A stretch of DNA of 64,000 bases from the NCBI RefSeq assembly GCF_008632335.1, contig NZ_VWXX01000004.1, positions 124,001 through 188,000 of the forward strand, read 5' to 3'. Positions 54,296 to 62,949 of this stretch are shown here, piece after piece. The notes under the pieces were generated by a model. The model made no database searches. It was not told the origin of the DNA and saw only the letters and a program-made list of their open reading frames with translations. The DNA is from Thiohalocapsa marina (GTDB lineage: Bacteria; Pseudomonadota; Gammaproteobacteria; Chromatiales; Chromatiaceae). A program made the translations under genes and the position numbers. The first letter of the stretch is position 1. Each line of letters begins with the position of its first letter.

Positions 54296-56907
54296 TGCAT
54301 CGGCGGCGACTCTCGCGGTTGGCGACACGGGTGCTCAGGCGCTTGCTGGCCCTGACGGTCATCGTCGCCCTGGCGGCCGGGCTCAGCAGCGAGATCGGCC
54401 TGGGCCTGGTCGCGCGCGCCATCGGCGCCGCCAGTGGCGAGCGGGTCCAGATCAAGGGCCTGAGCGGTGCCCTACCCTTCGCGCTGCGGGTCGAGGAACT
54501 ACGGCTCGCCGATGCCGACGGGCCCTGGCTGAGGATCGAGCGCGCTGTCCTGGAGCTTGCGCCGCGCGCGCTCCTCGATGCCACCCTCGCCGTCCACTCG
54601 CTCAGCGCCGGCGCGGTCGACCTGCTGCGATTGCCACCGGCCGGTGGCGGCGAAGGCGGCGCATGGCCCCTGGCGCTGCAGCTGGACCGGCTCGACATCG
54701 AGCAACTGCGCCTCACGGCCCTGGGCCCGGGGCTGCCGGTGCTTTCGATGCGCGGTGGCGCGGCCTTGTCGCGGATGGGGCAGCTCGAGCTCGAGCTTGC
54801 CTTTGGCACGCATGATGGGTCCGGCCCTCGGCTGGCCGGCACGCTGCACTATGCCTCCGGGCAGACATTGTCCTCGGGCGAACTTCGGCTCGACTCCGAA
54901 CTCGCGCTCGATGACCTCGGAGCCTCTGGTCTCCAGGCGCGCCTGCGGCTGCACGCCCAGGGGCCGATCGAGCGGCTGAGGCTCGATACCGACGGCAGCG
55001 TCCGCCTGCCGCAGCGCGCCGAGGACAGCGAGCTGCGCCTTGTCGCGGCCGGCGATCTGGCGCCCTTCGACCGGCGGCTGCAGCTGCACGGGCTGTCGCT
55101 GGACCTGACGCATCAGGGGCTGGCTCATGGCCTGCGGCAGCGCGGCACGGCGCTGGTCGCTCTCGACGCCGGCCTTGCCATCGAGGACCTGCGGCTCGGG
55201 CTGCTGGCGCCGACACCGGCTGGTCCGCTCGGGCCAAGCGGTGAGCTCCGGCTGAGCGGCCGGCTGACGCCGGCATTCGCCCTCGATGCCAATGTCAGCG
55301 AGCTGCCGGTTCCGGTCTTGCTGCGCTGGCTGCCAGTCCCGGCACACGCGCTCGACGGCCTGATCGGCCTGGAGCTGCGACTGCAGGGCACGCCGAAGGC
55401 GCCGCTTGGGACGCTCGACCTGCAGGCCCTGGGGCTCAGACCCACCGAGGGCGTGGCGCGCGGCCTGCCGGCGGGCGACCTGCGGCTTGCGCTGCGCATC
55501 GGCGAGCAGGCCACTGCCGTCGACGCACGAGCGTCCGCTGGTGCGGGCAGCCAGCTGGATCTGAGCGGAAGGATCGGCGGCTCGCCGTTCACGGGGCTCG
55601 GTCCCCTGGCCGTGCGGGCGCGTGGCCAGGTCGATCTCGGGCTGCTCACACCCCTGCTCGCGGCCGGTGGGCGGCAGCTGGACGGTCAGCTTGGATTGGA
55701 TCTCGGCATCGGCGGCCGCCTGCATGCACCCCGTCTCGATGGTGTCGCGCGGCTCAGTCAGGCGGCCTGGCGCGACCGCCGGCTCGGGCTGGCGCTGACC
55801 GACATCGACGGTGCCATCCGCCTGGCCGGCGATCACCTGGAGATCGAGCGCCTCAGCGCCCGCGCCGATCCCGGTACGCTGACTCTCAGCGGGCGCCTGG
55901 GCTGGCGTGCGCCGGATTGGCCGGTGGACCTGCGGCTCTCGGCCAGCGATGCGAGTCCGATCGAGCTCGACTGGCTCCGCCTGCGGGGCGATGCGGATCT
56001 CCGTCTGCAGGGCGCGCTGGCCAGGCAGGCCGAGCTCGGCGGCGCGCTGCGTTTCAGCCGCGTCGACCTGCGCATCCCCGAGCGGCTCCCGGTCACGGTG
56101 GCGACACTGGAGGTGCAGGAGATCGGTGAGCGCCGGCAGCCGCGCCGGGCTGCGCGTCGCGCCATCTGGTCGTCCGGCGCGGACGGCCCCGCGGCGCTGA
56201 GACTGGACCTTGCCATCAGCGCCCCGGGCTCGGTGACCCTGCGCGGGCGCGGTATCGACGCCGAGCTCGGTGGCGAGGTGCGCGTGGGCGGGGACCTCGG
56301 CCGCCCCGCCATCGCCGGCGGCTTCGGCCTGCTGCGTGGCGACTATACGCTGGCGGGCCAACGGCTGCGCTTCACGCGCGGGCGCATCGGCTTCGACGGT
56401 GCCTCGGCACTGGATCCCACGCTGGATCTGGAGGCGCGCGTCAGCACCGCCGGCGCCACGGCCATCCTGGCCGTGCAGGGCACGGCGCGCGCGCCGAGCA
56501 TCCTGCTCAGCGCGGAGCCGGAGATGCCGCAGGACGAGGTGCTCGCACGGCTGCTCTTCGGCCAGTCGCTGTCCAGGCTCTCGGCGCTGCAGCTCACCCG
56601 CCTCGGCCTCGCGGCGGGCGCCTTCGCCGGTATCGGCGGCCAGGGGCCCGGACTCCTGGAGCGCGTCCGCGCCGGTCTTGGCCTCGCGCGCTTCGATATC
56701 GACAGCGACGCGCGCCGGCCGGATGATGTCGCCCTGGAGGGTGGCCGATACCTGAATGAGCGGGTCTATCTTGGCGGACGCCAGGGCGCGCGGACCGGTG
56801 AGGCACAGGGCGTACTGCGCATGGAGGTGAGTCCGCAACTGCGCCTGGAGACCGATGTGGGCGCCAGCGGCGCACGCGCCGGCGCCGCATTCGAGCTGGA
56901 GTATTGA
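54295..56907 (+). CDS. tamB: TamB, AsmA-like envelope bridge protein
   Basis: This inner-membrane-anchored protein spans the periplasm as a hydrophobic beta-groove and pairs with TamA. The 870 residues have an N-terminal anchor helix (about 15-40), a long repetitive beta region (ALRVEELRLADADGPWLRIERAVLEL and similar), and the conserved DUF490 C-terminus. That end includes GDYTLAGQRLRFTRGRIGFDG, LILS-type strands, QDEVLARLLFGQSLSRLSALQ, and a final FELEY. It is notably shorter than E. coli TamB (about 1259 residues). The start overlaps the tamA stop (TGATG). Confidence 0.93.
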   Translation: MHRRRLSRLATRVLRRLLALTVIVALAAGLSSEIGLGLVARAIGAASGERVQIKGLSGALPFALRVEELRLADADGPWLRIERAVLELAPRALLDATLAVHSLSAGAVDLLRLPPAGGGEGGAWPLALQLDRLDIEQLRLTALGPGLPVLSMRGGAALSRMGQLELELAFGTHDGSGPRLAGTLHYASGQTLSSGELRLDSELALDDLGASGLQARLRLHAQGPIERLRLDTDGSVRLPQRAEDSELRLVAAGDLAPFDRRLQLHGLSLDLTHQGLAHGLRQRGTALVALDAGLAIEDLRLGLLAPTPAGPLGPSGELRLSGRLTPAFALDANVSELPVPVLLRWLPVPAHALDGLIGLELRLQGTPKAPLGTLDLQALGLRPTEGVARGLPAGDLRLALRIGEQATAVDARASAGAGSQLDLSGRIGGSPFTGLGPLAVRARGQVDLGLLTPLLAAGGRQLDGQLGLDLGIGGRLHAPRLDGVARLSQAAWRDRRLGLALTDIDGAIRLAGDHLEIERLSARADPGTLTLSGRLGWRAPDWPVDLRLSASDASPIELDWLRLRGDADLRLQGALARQAELGGALRFSRVDLRIPERLPVTVATLEVQEIGERRQPRRAARRAIWSSGADGPAALRLDLAISAPGSVTLRGRGIDAELGGEVRVGGDLGRPAIAGGFGLLRGDYTLAGQRLRFTRGRIGFDGASALDPTLDLEARVSTAGATAILAVQGTARAPSILLSAEPEMPQDEVLARLLFGQSLSRLSALQLTRLGLAAGAFAGIGGQGPGLLERVRAGLGLARFDIDSDARRPDDVALEGGRYLNERVYLGGRQGARTGEAQGVLRMEVSPQLRLETDVGASGARAGAAFELEY

Positions 56908-57004
56908 GGCCGGCCCAGGATCCCGCGGCTTGCGCTGACCGCCGGCCCGCCCTCGGGCCGATTGATGGCTAAATCTTTCGCCGTGAGCCCTTAGAATCCA
57001 GATC

Positions 57005-59266
57005 ATGGACGGTGATCCCAAACCCTTCTCGCTGCGCACGGTACTGGCCTGCCTCTGGCGGCGCGGCCATCGGGCGTTCGCCGACAGCCGCATCACCCCG
57101 CTGATCGTGCTACTGCTGATCCTGGGGCTGCTGCTGCCGATGGTGGCGACGGGCTACTTCATCTTTCGTTCCGAGCTGCGCGCGCTGCATGAGCAGTTCG
57201 ACGAGGAGCTCCATCGCACGGGGCAGGTGCTGGCGCGCTCCAGCAGCAGCCTGCTCTGGAACCTGCAGCGCGACATTGCCGAGGCGATGCTGCAGTCGCA
57301 CCTGTCCGACGAGCGGATCTGTGAGATTCGCATCCAGGACAAGCTTAGCGGACGGGTCTTCGTCGAGCTGCACAATGCCCACTGTGAGGGCGCCCGGCAC
57401 GAGGTATTGACGCCGATCTTCAACGGCAGCACCGAGATCGGCACGGTAAGGCTGTTGATGGGCGACGGCTGGCTGCAGACGCAAATCGCGGGGCGGGTGC
57501 GAGAGCTGGCGCTGCTGTTCGGCCTGCTGATGCTCGTGCTGCTGTCGATCGTGGTACCGGCCCTGGTGTTCAAGGTCATACAGCCGTTACGGCGCTTGAA
57601 GCAACAGACCGGCAAGCTCTCTGGAGGCAACCTGGCGCTGGCCTTCGAGTGGCGTCAAGGCGACGAGATCGGTCAGGTGGGCCGTGCCATGGACGAGGCC
57701 CGCCGCAAGCTGAAGGAGCTGCTCGAGGAGCAGACGCGGCAGGCCGCGCGGCAGGCCATCATCGACCAGCAACGGGAAGAAAACCTGCGGCTCTCGGCCG
57801 CCGTCGAGCAGCAGACCCGCTCTCTGCGCGAGGCCATCGCCCGCGCCGAGGCAAGCAGTCAGGCGAAATCGACCTTTCTGTCCACAGTCAGCCATGAGCT
57901 GCGCGCGCCCTTGCATGACATCCTGGGCTATGCCGAACTGCTGAATCGCAAGGCGTCGCCGGAGGCACGCGATCAGCTCGCCGTGATCCAGCAGAGCGGC
58001 CAACAATTGCTGCGTCTGATCAACGACATCCTCGACTTCAGCCGCGGTGAGGCCAAGCCGATCGTGCTCGAGCCCGTGCCGTTGTCGCTCTCGCGCCTGG
58101 CCGACCACCTGGCGAAGGTCTATCGCGCGCGCGCGGCCCAGGGCAACAACCGGCTGATCACCCGGATCGACACCGGCGCGCTGGACTGGGTGCTGGCCGA
58201 TGAGCGGCGATTGATGCAGATCCTGCGCAATCTGCTGGAGAATGCCTGCAAGTTCACCCAGAACGGTCGCATCGAGCTGCATGTCCAGGCGCTGCCGCGG
58301 CGGCCGGCGGAGGACCCGGCGCTCTGCCGGGTGCGGCTGTGCGTCACCGACACCGGGATCGGCATCCCGCGCGCGCAGCGACGGATCATCTTCGAGCCCT
58401 TCAACCGGCTCGATCGCCATACCCGCATCGGCGGGCTGGGTCTGGGGCTGGCCATTGCCCAACAGCTGGCCCGCGCCATGGGCGGGCGCATCACGCTGCT
58501 CAGCGCGCAAGGCGCGGACTCCGGCAGCCGCTTCAGCCTGACCCTGCGCCTGCCCATCAGTGTGGCGGACAACGCCCAAGTCGATGCGCCCAGGCCCATC
58601 CTCGGCTACCGCGGCCGGCGCCGGACCCTGCTCATTGCCGACGACTTTCCCACCAGCCGCGGCTATCTGGCCGATTGTTGCCGGGCCTGGGGCTTTACCG
58701 TGCTCCTCGCCGAGGACGGGGCCGAGGCCCTGGAGCAGCTCCGCGCCGCCGAGCCGCCCGTGGACGCCGCGCTGGTCGATCAGTACATGCCACGGCTCGA
58801 TGCCTGGGGCTTCCTGCGCGGCGTGCGTGCGTCCGCCGCCACCGCCCGGCTGCCGGTGGTGCTGATCTCGGCGGCACAGATGCAGCGGCCCGAGGCCTTA
58901 CCCGAGGCGATGGCCTTCGACGCCTATGCCATGAAGCCGCTCTCGGAGGCACGTCTGGCGCAGCTGCTGCAGGCGACTCTGGGGCTGGAGTGGGACTATG
59001 CGCAGCCGCCCCCGTCTGACAAGGGCCCGCGGGCGCACTCCGCAAAGGCGCCAGTGCCGCGCCCCGCGGCCGTCTCCGACGCCCAGGTCGAGGCCTTCCA
59101 GCGCATGCTGGCCCTCGGACAACTCTCGGCCATCCAGCAGTGGGCGCGGGGCATGGCCGAGCAAAGTCCGGAGCAGGCGCCACTCTGGCAGGACATCGCG
59201 CAGCGCTGCTCCAGCGTGGATGTCCCCGGACTGCAACGCCTGGCCAAGGCGTGGCAGGAGACCTGA
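57005..59266 (+). CDS. hybrid sensor histidine kinase with HAMP domain
   Basis: This inner-membrane hybrid kinase has 753 residues. Order: membrane helix (about 36-58), periplasmic sensor of about 105 residues with no named fold, membrane helix (about 165-190), HAMP (PLRRLKQQTGKLSGGNLALAF, about 197-245) and a coiled coil. HisKA follows with FLSTVSHELRAPLHD (His near 297), then HATPase (NACKF, DTGIGIPR, GLGLGLAIAQQL), a receiver with IADDF, Asp in LVDQYMP near 590 and AMKPL, and a helical tail. It is the third kinase here sharing this transmitter-receiver-tail core, with a third sensor type. No output domain is present. Confidence 0.94.
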   Translation: MDGDPKPFSLRTVLACLWRRGHRAFADSRITPLIVLLLILGLLLPMVATGYFIFRSELRALHEQFDEELHRTGQVLARSSSSLLWNLQRDIAEAMLQSHLSDERICEIRIQDKLSGRVFVELHNAHCEGARHEVLTPIFNGSTEIGTVRLLMGDGWLQTQIAGRVRELALLFGLLMLVLLSIVVPALVFKVIQPLRRLKQQTGKLSGGNLALAFEWRQGDEIGQVGRAMDEARRKLKELLEEQTRQAARQAIIDQQREENLRLSAAVEQQTRSLREAIARAEASSQAKSTFLSTVSHELRAPLHDILGYAELLNRKASPEARDQLAVIQQSGQQLLRLINDILDFSRGEAKPIVLEPVPLSLSRLADHLAKVYRARAAQGNNRLITRIDTGALDWVLADERRLMQILRNLLENACKFTQNGRIELHVQALPRRPAEDPALCRVRLCVTDTGIGIPRAQRRIIFEPFNRLDRHTRIGGLGLGLAIAQQLARAMGGRITLLSAQGADSGSRFSLTLRLPISVADNAQVDAPRPILGYRGRRRTLLIADDFPTSRGYLADCCRAWGFTVLLAEDGAEALEQLRAAEPPVDAALVDQYMPRLDAWGFLRGVRASAATARLPVVLISAAQMQRPEALPEAMAFDAYAMKPLSEARLAQLLQATLGLEWDYAQPPPSDKGPRAHSAKAPVPRPAAVSDAQVEAFQRMLALGQLSAIQQWARGMAEQSPEQAPLWQDIAQRCSSVDVPGLQRLAKAWQET

Positions 59267-59513
59267 GCTGAGTCGACCGGCCGCAGACCGGCAGCGCGGT
59301 TGCGGCGCATACTCTTGCCCTCGGCTCAGTTTTGCTGGTCGGATGCGTATTTGAGACCGCCGGATTGCAGGATGATTTAGCACGAGATGTGACAGGATGC
59401 GCCCTGAGCTGTTCTGGGCAACGGGCGCAAGACATCCAGTTCCATCGCCCCTGGGTCCTCGCCGACAGGGAGGGGCGGTTCGAGAATCGGCAAAAACAGA
59501 TGAGGAGGCGAAT

Positions 59514-60458
59514 ATGACCCAAGCCAAGTCCGATAAGAAGAAGGCAAAGCGGAAGGAAAAGACCAGGAACAAGCATCAGGAGAAGGCGACGCACGAGACC
59601 AAAGTGCCGCAGCAGGCCGCCGCGCAAAGTCCAGACGACAGGTCGGCGCCCGAGCCGCCGGACACAGCGCAGACAGCGCCCGCAAAGCTCTCGCGCAAGG
59701 ATTACGAGCGCGAACTCGCCAAGCTGCATGTGGAACTGGTCAAGCTGCAGGAATGGGTGCGCCACAAGGGGCTCAAGGTCTGCGTCGTGTTCGAAGGGCG
59801 CGACGGGGCGGGCAAGGGCGGCGTCATCAAGGCCATCACCGAGCGCGTGAGCCCGCGCGTGTTCCAGGTCGTCGCGCTGCCGACGCCAACCGAGCGCGAA
59901 AAGACCCAGATGTACTACCAACGCTACGTGCCTCACTTCCCGGCCGCTGGCGAGATCGTGCTCTTCGACCGCAGCTGGTACAACCGCGCCGGGGTGGAGC
60001 GTGTCATGGGCTTCTGTCCCGAGGAAGAGGTCGAGCACTTCCTGAAGATGACTCCCATGGTTGAGCACGCGATGATCGACTCCGGCATCCTGCTGATCAA
60101 ATACTGGCTGGAGGTGAGCCAGGAGGAGCAGCAACGGCGGTTGGAGGCGCGTATCAACGACGGGCGCAAGATCTGGAAGCTCTCGCCCATGGACCTGGAA
60201 TCCTACCAACGCTGGTACGACTACTCCCGCGCCCGCGATGCTATGTTCGAGGCGACCGACACCGAGGTTGCCCCCTGGTTCGTGGCCCATTCCGACGACA
60301 AGCGCCGGGCGAGGCTCAATGTCATCCGGCATCTGCTGAGCAAGATCCCGTACAAGGAGCTGCCGCGCAAGCCGATCGAGCTGCCCAAGCGCAATAAGCC
60401 CCAGGGATACCAGGAGACCGAGCACCCCTTGAGGCTGGTCCCGGCCCACTACCACTGA
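59514..60458 (+). CDS. ppk2: polyphosphate kinase 2 family protein
   Basis: PPK2 transfers phosphate between polyphosphate and nucleoside diphosphates. The 314 residues carry a Lys/Glu/Gln-rich, probably disordered N-terminus (1-60), then the Walker A motif FEGRDGAGKGG, the PPK2 lid region, and the Walker B stretch VLFDRSWYNRAGVERVMGF. DDKRRARLNVIRHLL and the family end segment follow. This is a single-domain PPK2; class I (GDP/ADP-phosphorylating) is likeliest, but motifs cannot settle direction. The ATG at 59514 follows GAGGAGG. A terminator-like hairpin follows the gene. Confidence 0.93.
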   Translation: MTQAKSDKKKAKRKEKTRNKHQEKATHETKVPQQAAAQSPDDRSAPEPPDTAQTAPAKLSRKDYERELAKLHVELVKLQEWVRHKGLKVCVVFEGRDGAGKGGVIKAITERVSPRVFQVVALPTPTEREKTQMYYQRYVPHFPAAGEIVLFDRSWYNRAGVERVMGFCPEEEVEHFLKMTPMVEHAMIDSGILLIKYWLEVSQEEQQRRLEARINDGRKIWKLSPMDLESYQRWYDYSRARDAMFEATDTEVAPWFVAHSDDKRRARLNVIRHLLSKIPYKELPRKPIELPKRNKPQGYQETEHPLRLVPAHYH

Positions 60459-60462
60459 AAGG

Positions 60463-60553
60463 GAACTGCTGATTTATTCAGCATTTCCCGCGCGGGGCAG
60501 GAGGCCCCGCCATTTTTGGTAGCGCCGCTGCGGTTTGAATTTGAAGCCGCTGG
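60463..60553. repeat. family A dispersed repeat, copy 4 (right part lost)
   Basis: This copy keeps the left end CTGCTGATTTATTCAGC and the GC hairpin with T-run, then diverges to a short CCGCTG remnant after TTTTTGG. It lacks the third hairpin and the AATCAGC end. It fills the gap between the convergent ppk2 and DUF900 genes. Confidence 0.8.
60492..60517 (+). terminator. rho-independent terminator for ppk2, within repeat A copy 4
   Basis: GCGGGGC (60492-60498), loop AGGAG, GCCCCGC (60504-60510), then CA and TTTTT at 60513-60517. The stem is 7 bp, all G-C, directly 3' of the ppk2 stop at 60458 and in the right orientation. The same structure in copies 1 and 3 points against the flanking genes. 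Confidence 0.6.
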
Positions 60554-61753
60554 CTAACGGCCGCGGGTCAGCACCGAGTAGTGCTTGCCGTCCGGGGTGC
60601 GCAGCTCGTAACGCTCCCGGTTGCTCGGGACGCCGCTGTTGGTCAGGCGCAAGAAGATGTCGTCGAAATACTCCGGGATCTCCAGGCTGAAGTTGTGGAA
60701 GTTGCGCGTTCGATTCACCGGCGTGACGTCGACCAGCTGCACCCGGCCGCTGTCGTCGCTGTCAACCAGCTGCAACAGCTGCTCCACCTCTTCGACCAGC
60801 TCCGCATCGGCCTTGTCGAGGGTGCTCTGTCCGAGACGGCGCTGCATGTTGACCACGCGGCTCAGGAGCAGGGCACGGTCGTTGGAGGAGACGTAGATGG
60901 TGGTGTCCTCCACCAGGGCCTTGAGCTGCGCCTTGAAACGGGTATTGAAATGCTCGTAGCCGACATCCGGGGCGGTGAGCACGACATCGGTGATCTCGCG
61001 CTCGGCATCGGCCAACGCCGGGTCCGCCGCAAGCACGTCCATGGCATCCACAACCACCTGCGCACCGAGGCTGTTGGCCAGGACCCACAGGCGCTCTGGT
61101 CGCACTTCGTCGATCAACAGTCGCAAGGTGGCGGCCAGCTCGGCACCGGACGCGGTCGCGACCCGCCGGGCCTCGCGATAGCCTCGCAGCGTATCGCCCT
61201 GATTGCTTGGCCAGTCGAACACCATCACTGGCGCATTGATATCCAGGATATGGGCAAGGAAGGCGGTGCCGCGCATGGCATAGTCGAAGTCGGTGCGCAG
61301 CCCATGCACGATCAAGAGCAGCCCGCGATGCGGCGATGTCGAGACCATGCCGCGCATCTGCTGCACGAAGGCGGTGCGGTCGAGCTGGGTCAGGTTGCTG
61401 ATGCGGATCTCTTCGTCCAGAAACCAGCTGTTCGCGTCGAGCCACATGCCGAGGCCCAGGGTCGGTTCGATCTCGGTGTCGAAGGAGCCGAAGTGCAGCT
61501 CCGCGGAGCGCTGATTGCCGAGGCGCGCGTCCAGGGGTCCGGAGCCGGCCTCGGCAACCCGGTTGCTGATGAAAAAGAAGCGATAGATATCGTCCTGCCC
61601 CACGCGCGCGACCTGCATGCGCCTGAACTCGAACGCCTCGGCACGGCTCAGGGCCTTGTTGGTCGAGATGAAGAAGGCATAGCCAGCAAAAACCGCAACC
61701 AGGAAAAGGATCAGGGCCAGGATCCAGACCAGTCGTTTCGTTGTCGCTCTCAT
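60554..61753 (-). CDS. DUF900-family membrane-anchored alpha/beta hydrolase
   Basis: This protein of 399 residues has one N-terminal membrane helix (about 9-29) and a DUF900 domain, a lipase-like alpha/beta fold. Features include RGLLLIVHGLRTDFDYAMRGTAFLAHIL, VFDWPSNQGDTLRGYREARR, and the nucleophile elbow region LANSLGAQVVVDAM. These are followed by DVVLTAPDVGYEHF and TTIYVSSNDRALLLSR. The domain would face the periplasm or the cytoplasm depending on helix orientation. Its physiological substrate is unknown. It is convergent with ppk2 and divergent from the solute-binding protein gene. Confidence 0.87.
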   Translation of the reverse strand: MRATTKRLVWILALILFLVAVFAGYAFFISTNKALSRAEAFEFRRMQVARVGQDDIYRFFFISNRVAEAGSGPLDARLGNQRSAELHFGSFDTEIEPTLGLGMWLDANSWFLDEEIRISNLTQLDRTAFVQQMRGMVSTSPHRGLLLIVHGLRTDFDYAMRGTAFLAHILDINAPVMVFDWPSNQGDTLRGYREARRVATASGAELAATLRLLIDEVRPERLWVLANSLGAQVVVDAMDVLAADPALADAEREITDVVLTAPDVGYEHFNTRFKAQLKALVEDTTIYVSSNDRALLLSRVVNMQRRLGQSTLDKADAELVEEVEQLLQLVDSDDSGRVQLVDVTPVNRTRNFHNFSLEIPEYFDDIFLRLTNSGVPSNRERYELRTPDGKHYSVLTRGR

Positions 61754-62088
61754 CGCCTGACATCCTCATCTGGGGGGCTAGACGGAGACATTCCGTGAAG
61801 CATACCGTTCGTCGCGTCAGCAGAGGGTAGTCCGCGCCTCCATCGCGAACAAGCCTCCAGGGGGGGGCAATGCCAAATTCAAACCGCAAGAGGTCAGCCA
61901 GGGTTTTCACACGCTTCTCTGCGTGGGCGTTGCGTTCTCTGCGACCCTGTGGTCAATCGAGCCGCGACAAGGCGGCAAATCTGGAATTGCTGCCCGGTTG
62001 GCCGACATGGCGATCCGCGCGACAATCACCAGGGCTCGCCGCACGGCACCCAGGCGAAGACGCGTCCATCCGGAGATTCCGCATCAGC
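61754..62088. other. divergent intergenic region with degenerate repeat-like sequence
   Basis: These 335 bases separate the DUF900 gene (minus) and the solute-binding protein gene (plus). Around 61893-61945 lie words of the CGCTTCTCTGCG / GCGTTCTCTGCG type. They resemble the ACCGCAAGG..CACGCAGAGAAG words at 10170-10195 and belong to a widespread class of short intergenic repeats. A plus-strand frame covers part of it, but its composition looks random. No promoter could be assigned. Confidence 0.45.
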
Positions 62089-62886
62089 ATGACCTCGACG
62101 ACCCTGTCTTTACATCGTGCCATCCTGGCCCGAGCGCGCCGTCTCGCGGCCATCTGTTGCCTGTTGGTCTGGGCGCCGGTGCTGGCCGGTCCCCTGCAAC
62201 TCATGACCGAAGACTGGCCACCCTTCAATTACGAGAAGGACGGCGAGGTCAAGGGCATCAGCGTGGCCATCGTGCGTGCGATCCAGCAGGAGATCGGCGA
62301 CGACTCGTCCATCCGCATCCTGCCCTGGAATCGCGCCTATGCGCTGACACTGCATACGCCGGGCACTGCGCTGTTTTCGGCCGTGAGGCTCGAGGAGCGA
62401 GAGGCCCTGTTCAAGTGGGTCTCTCCGCTCATGGAGACCGAGTACTACTTCTTCGAGAACCGCGATGCACCGACGGGTATCCGCTCGATCGAGGACGCCA
62501 AGCAGGTACCGATGATCGCCGCCAGCATCAGCACCAACTCGGATTACATCCGGCTCTCGGCCATGGGCTTCACGAATCTGTCGCAGCTCGACACCATCTC
62601 CAGCCCGGCCAGACTGCTGCTCTACAAGCGGGCCGACCTTGGCGTGATGAGCCCCTTGACCCAGCGCTTCCAGGAGTTCCAAGCCGGCATGCCCGATCAG
62701 TTGGTCAACACCGGCGTGCTGGCCTATTCACAGCCGCTCGCGATCGCCTTCAATCTCAAGACCGATGACGCGCGCATCCGTGTCTGGCAACAGGCACTCG
62801 ACGGGCTGCGGCGCTCGGGAGCGTTGAAGCGAATCACCGCAGAGGCCCTGGAGGAGGCGGAGGCCGACTACGCGATTGCGCGCTGA
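62089..62886 (+). CDS. periplasmic solute-binding protein, SBP_bac_3 family
   Basis: This 265-residue periplasmic protein has a signal peptide (about 1-34) and a complete type 3 binding fold: LQLMTEDWPPFNYEKDGEVKG, AIVRAIQQEIGDD, LPWNRAYALTLHTPGTALFSAVRLEERE, and the cross-over region YYFFENRD. It belongs to the amino-acid-binding group in the broad sense. The segment SAVRLEEREALFKWVSPL is the usual lobe 1 signature. There are no ABC transporter genes next to it, so it may serve a distant transporter or act as a sensor partner. The ATG at 62089 is chosen because signal-like sequence starts there. Confidence 0.85.
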   Translation: MTSTTLSLHRAILARARRLAAICCLLVWAPVLAGPLQLMTEDWPPFNYEKDGEVKGISVAIVRAIQQEIGDDSSIRILPWNRAYALTLHTPGTALFSAVRLEEREALFKWVSPLMETEYYFFENRDAPTGIRSIEDAKQVPMIAASISTNSDYIRLSAMGFTNLSQLDTISSPARLLLYKRADLGVMSPLTQRFQEFQAGMPDQLVNTGVLAYSQPLAIAFNLKTDDARIRVWQQALDGLRRSGALKRITAEALEEAEADYAIAR

Positions 62887-62949
62887 GCCTCTAGCCATTC
62901 GGGCGTTCTTGCGTCGCCAGCGGTGTCTCGCCACGGCCTCGGGGACCGG

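Noticed and set aside
58695-60455. Long minus-strand open frame opposite the third kinase and ppk2 genes
   Set aside because: It spans two confidently identified plus-strand genes and their gap, and shows no family motif.
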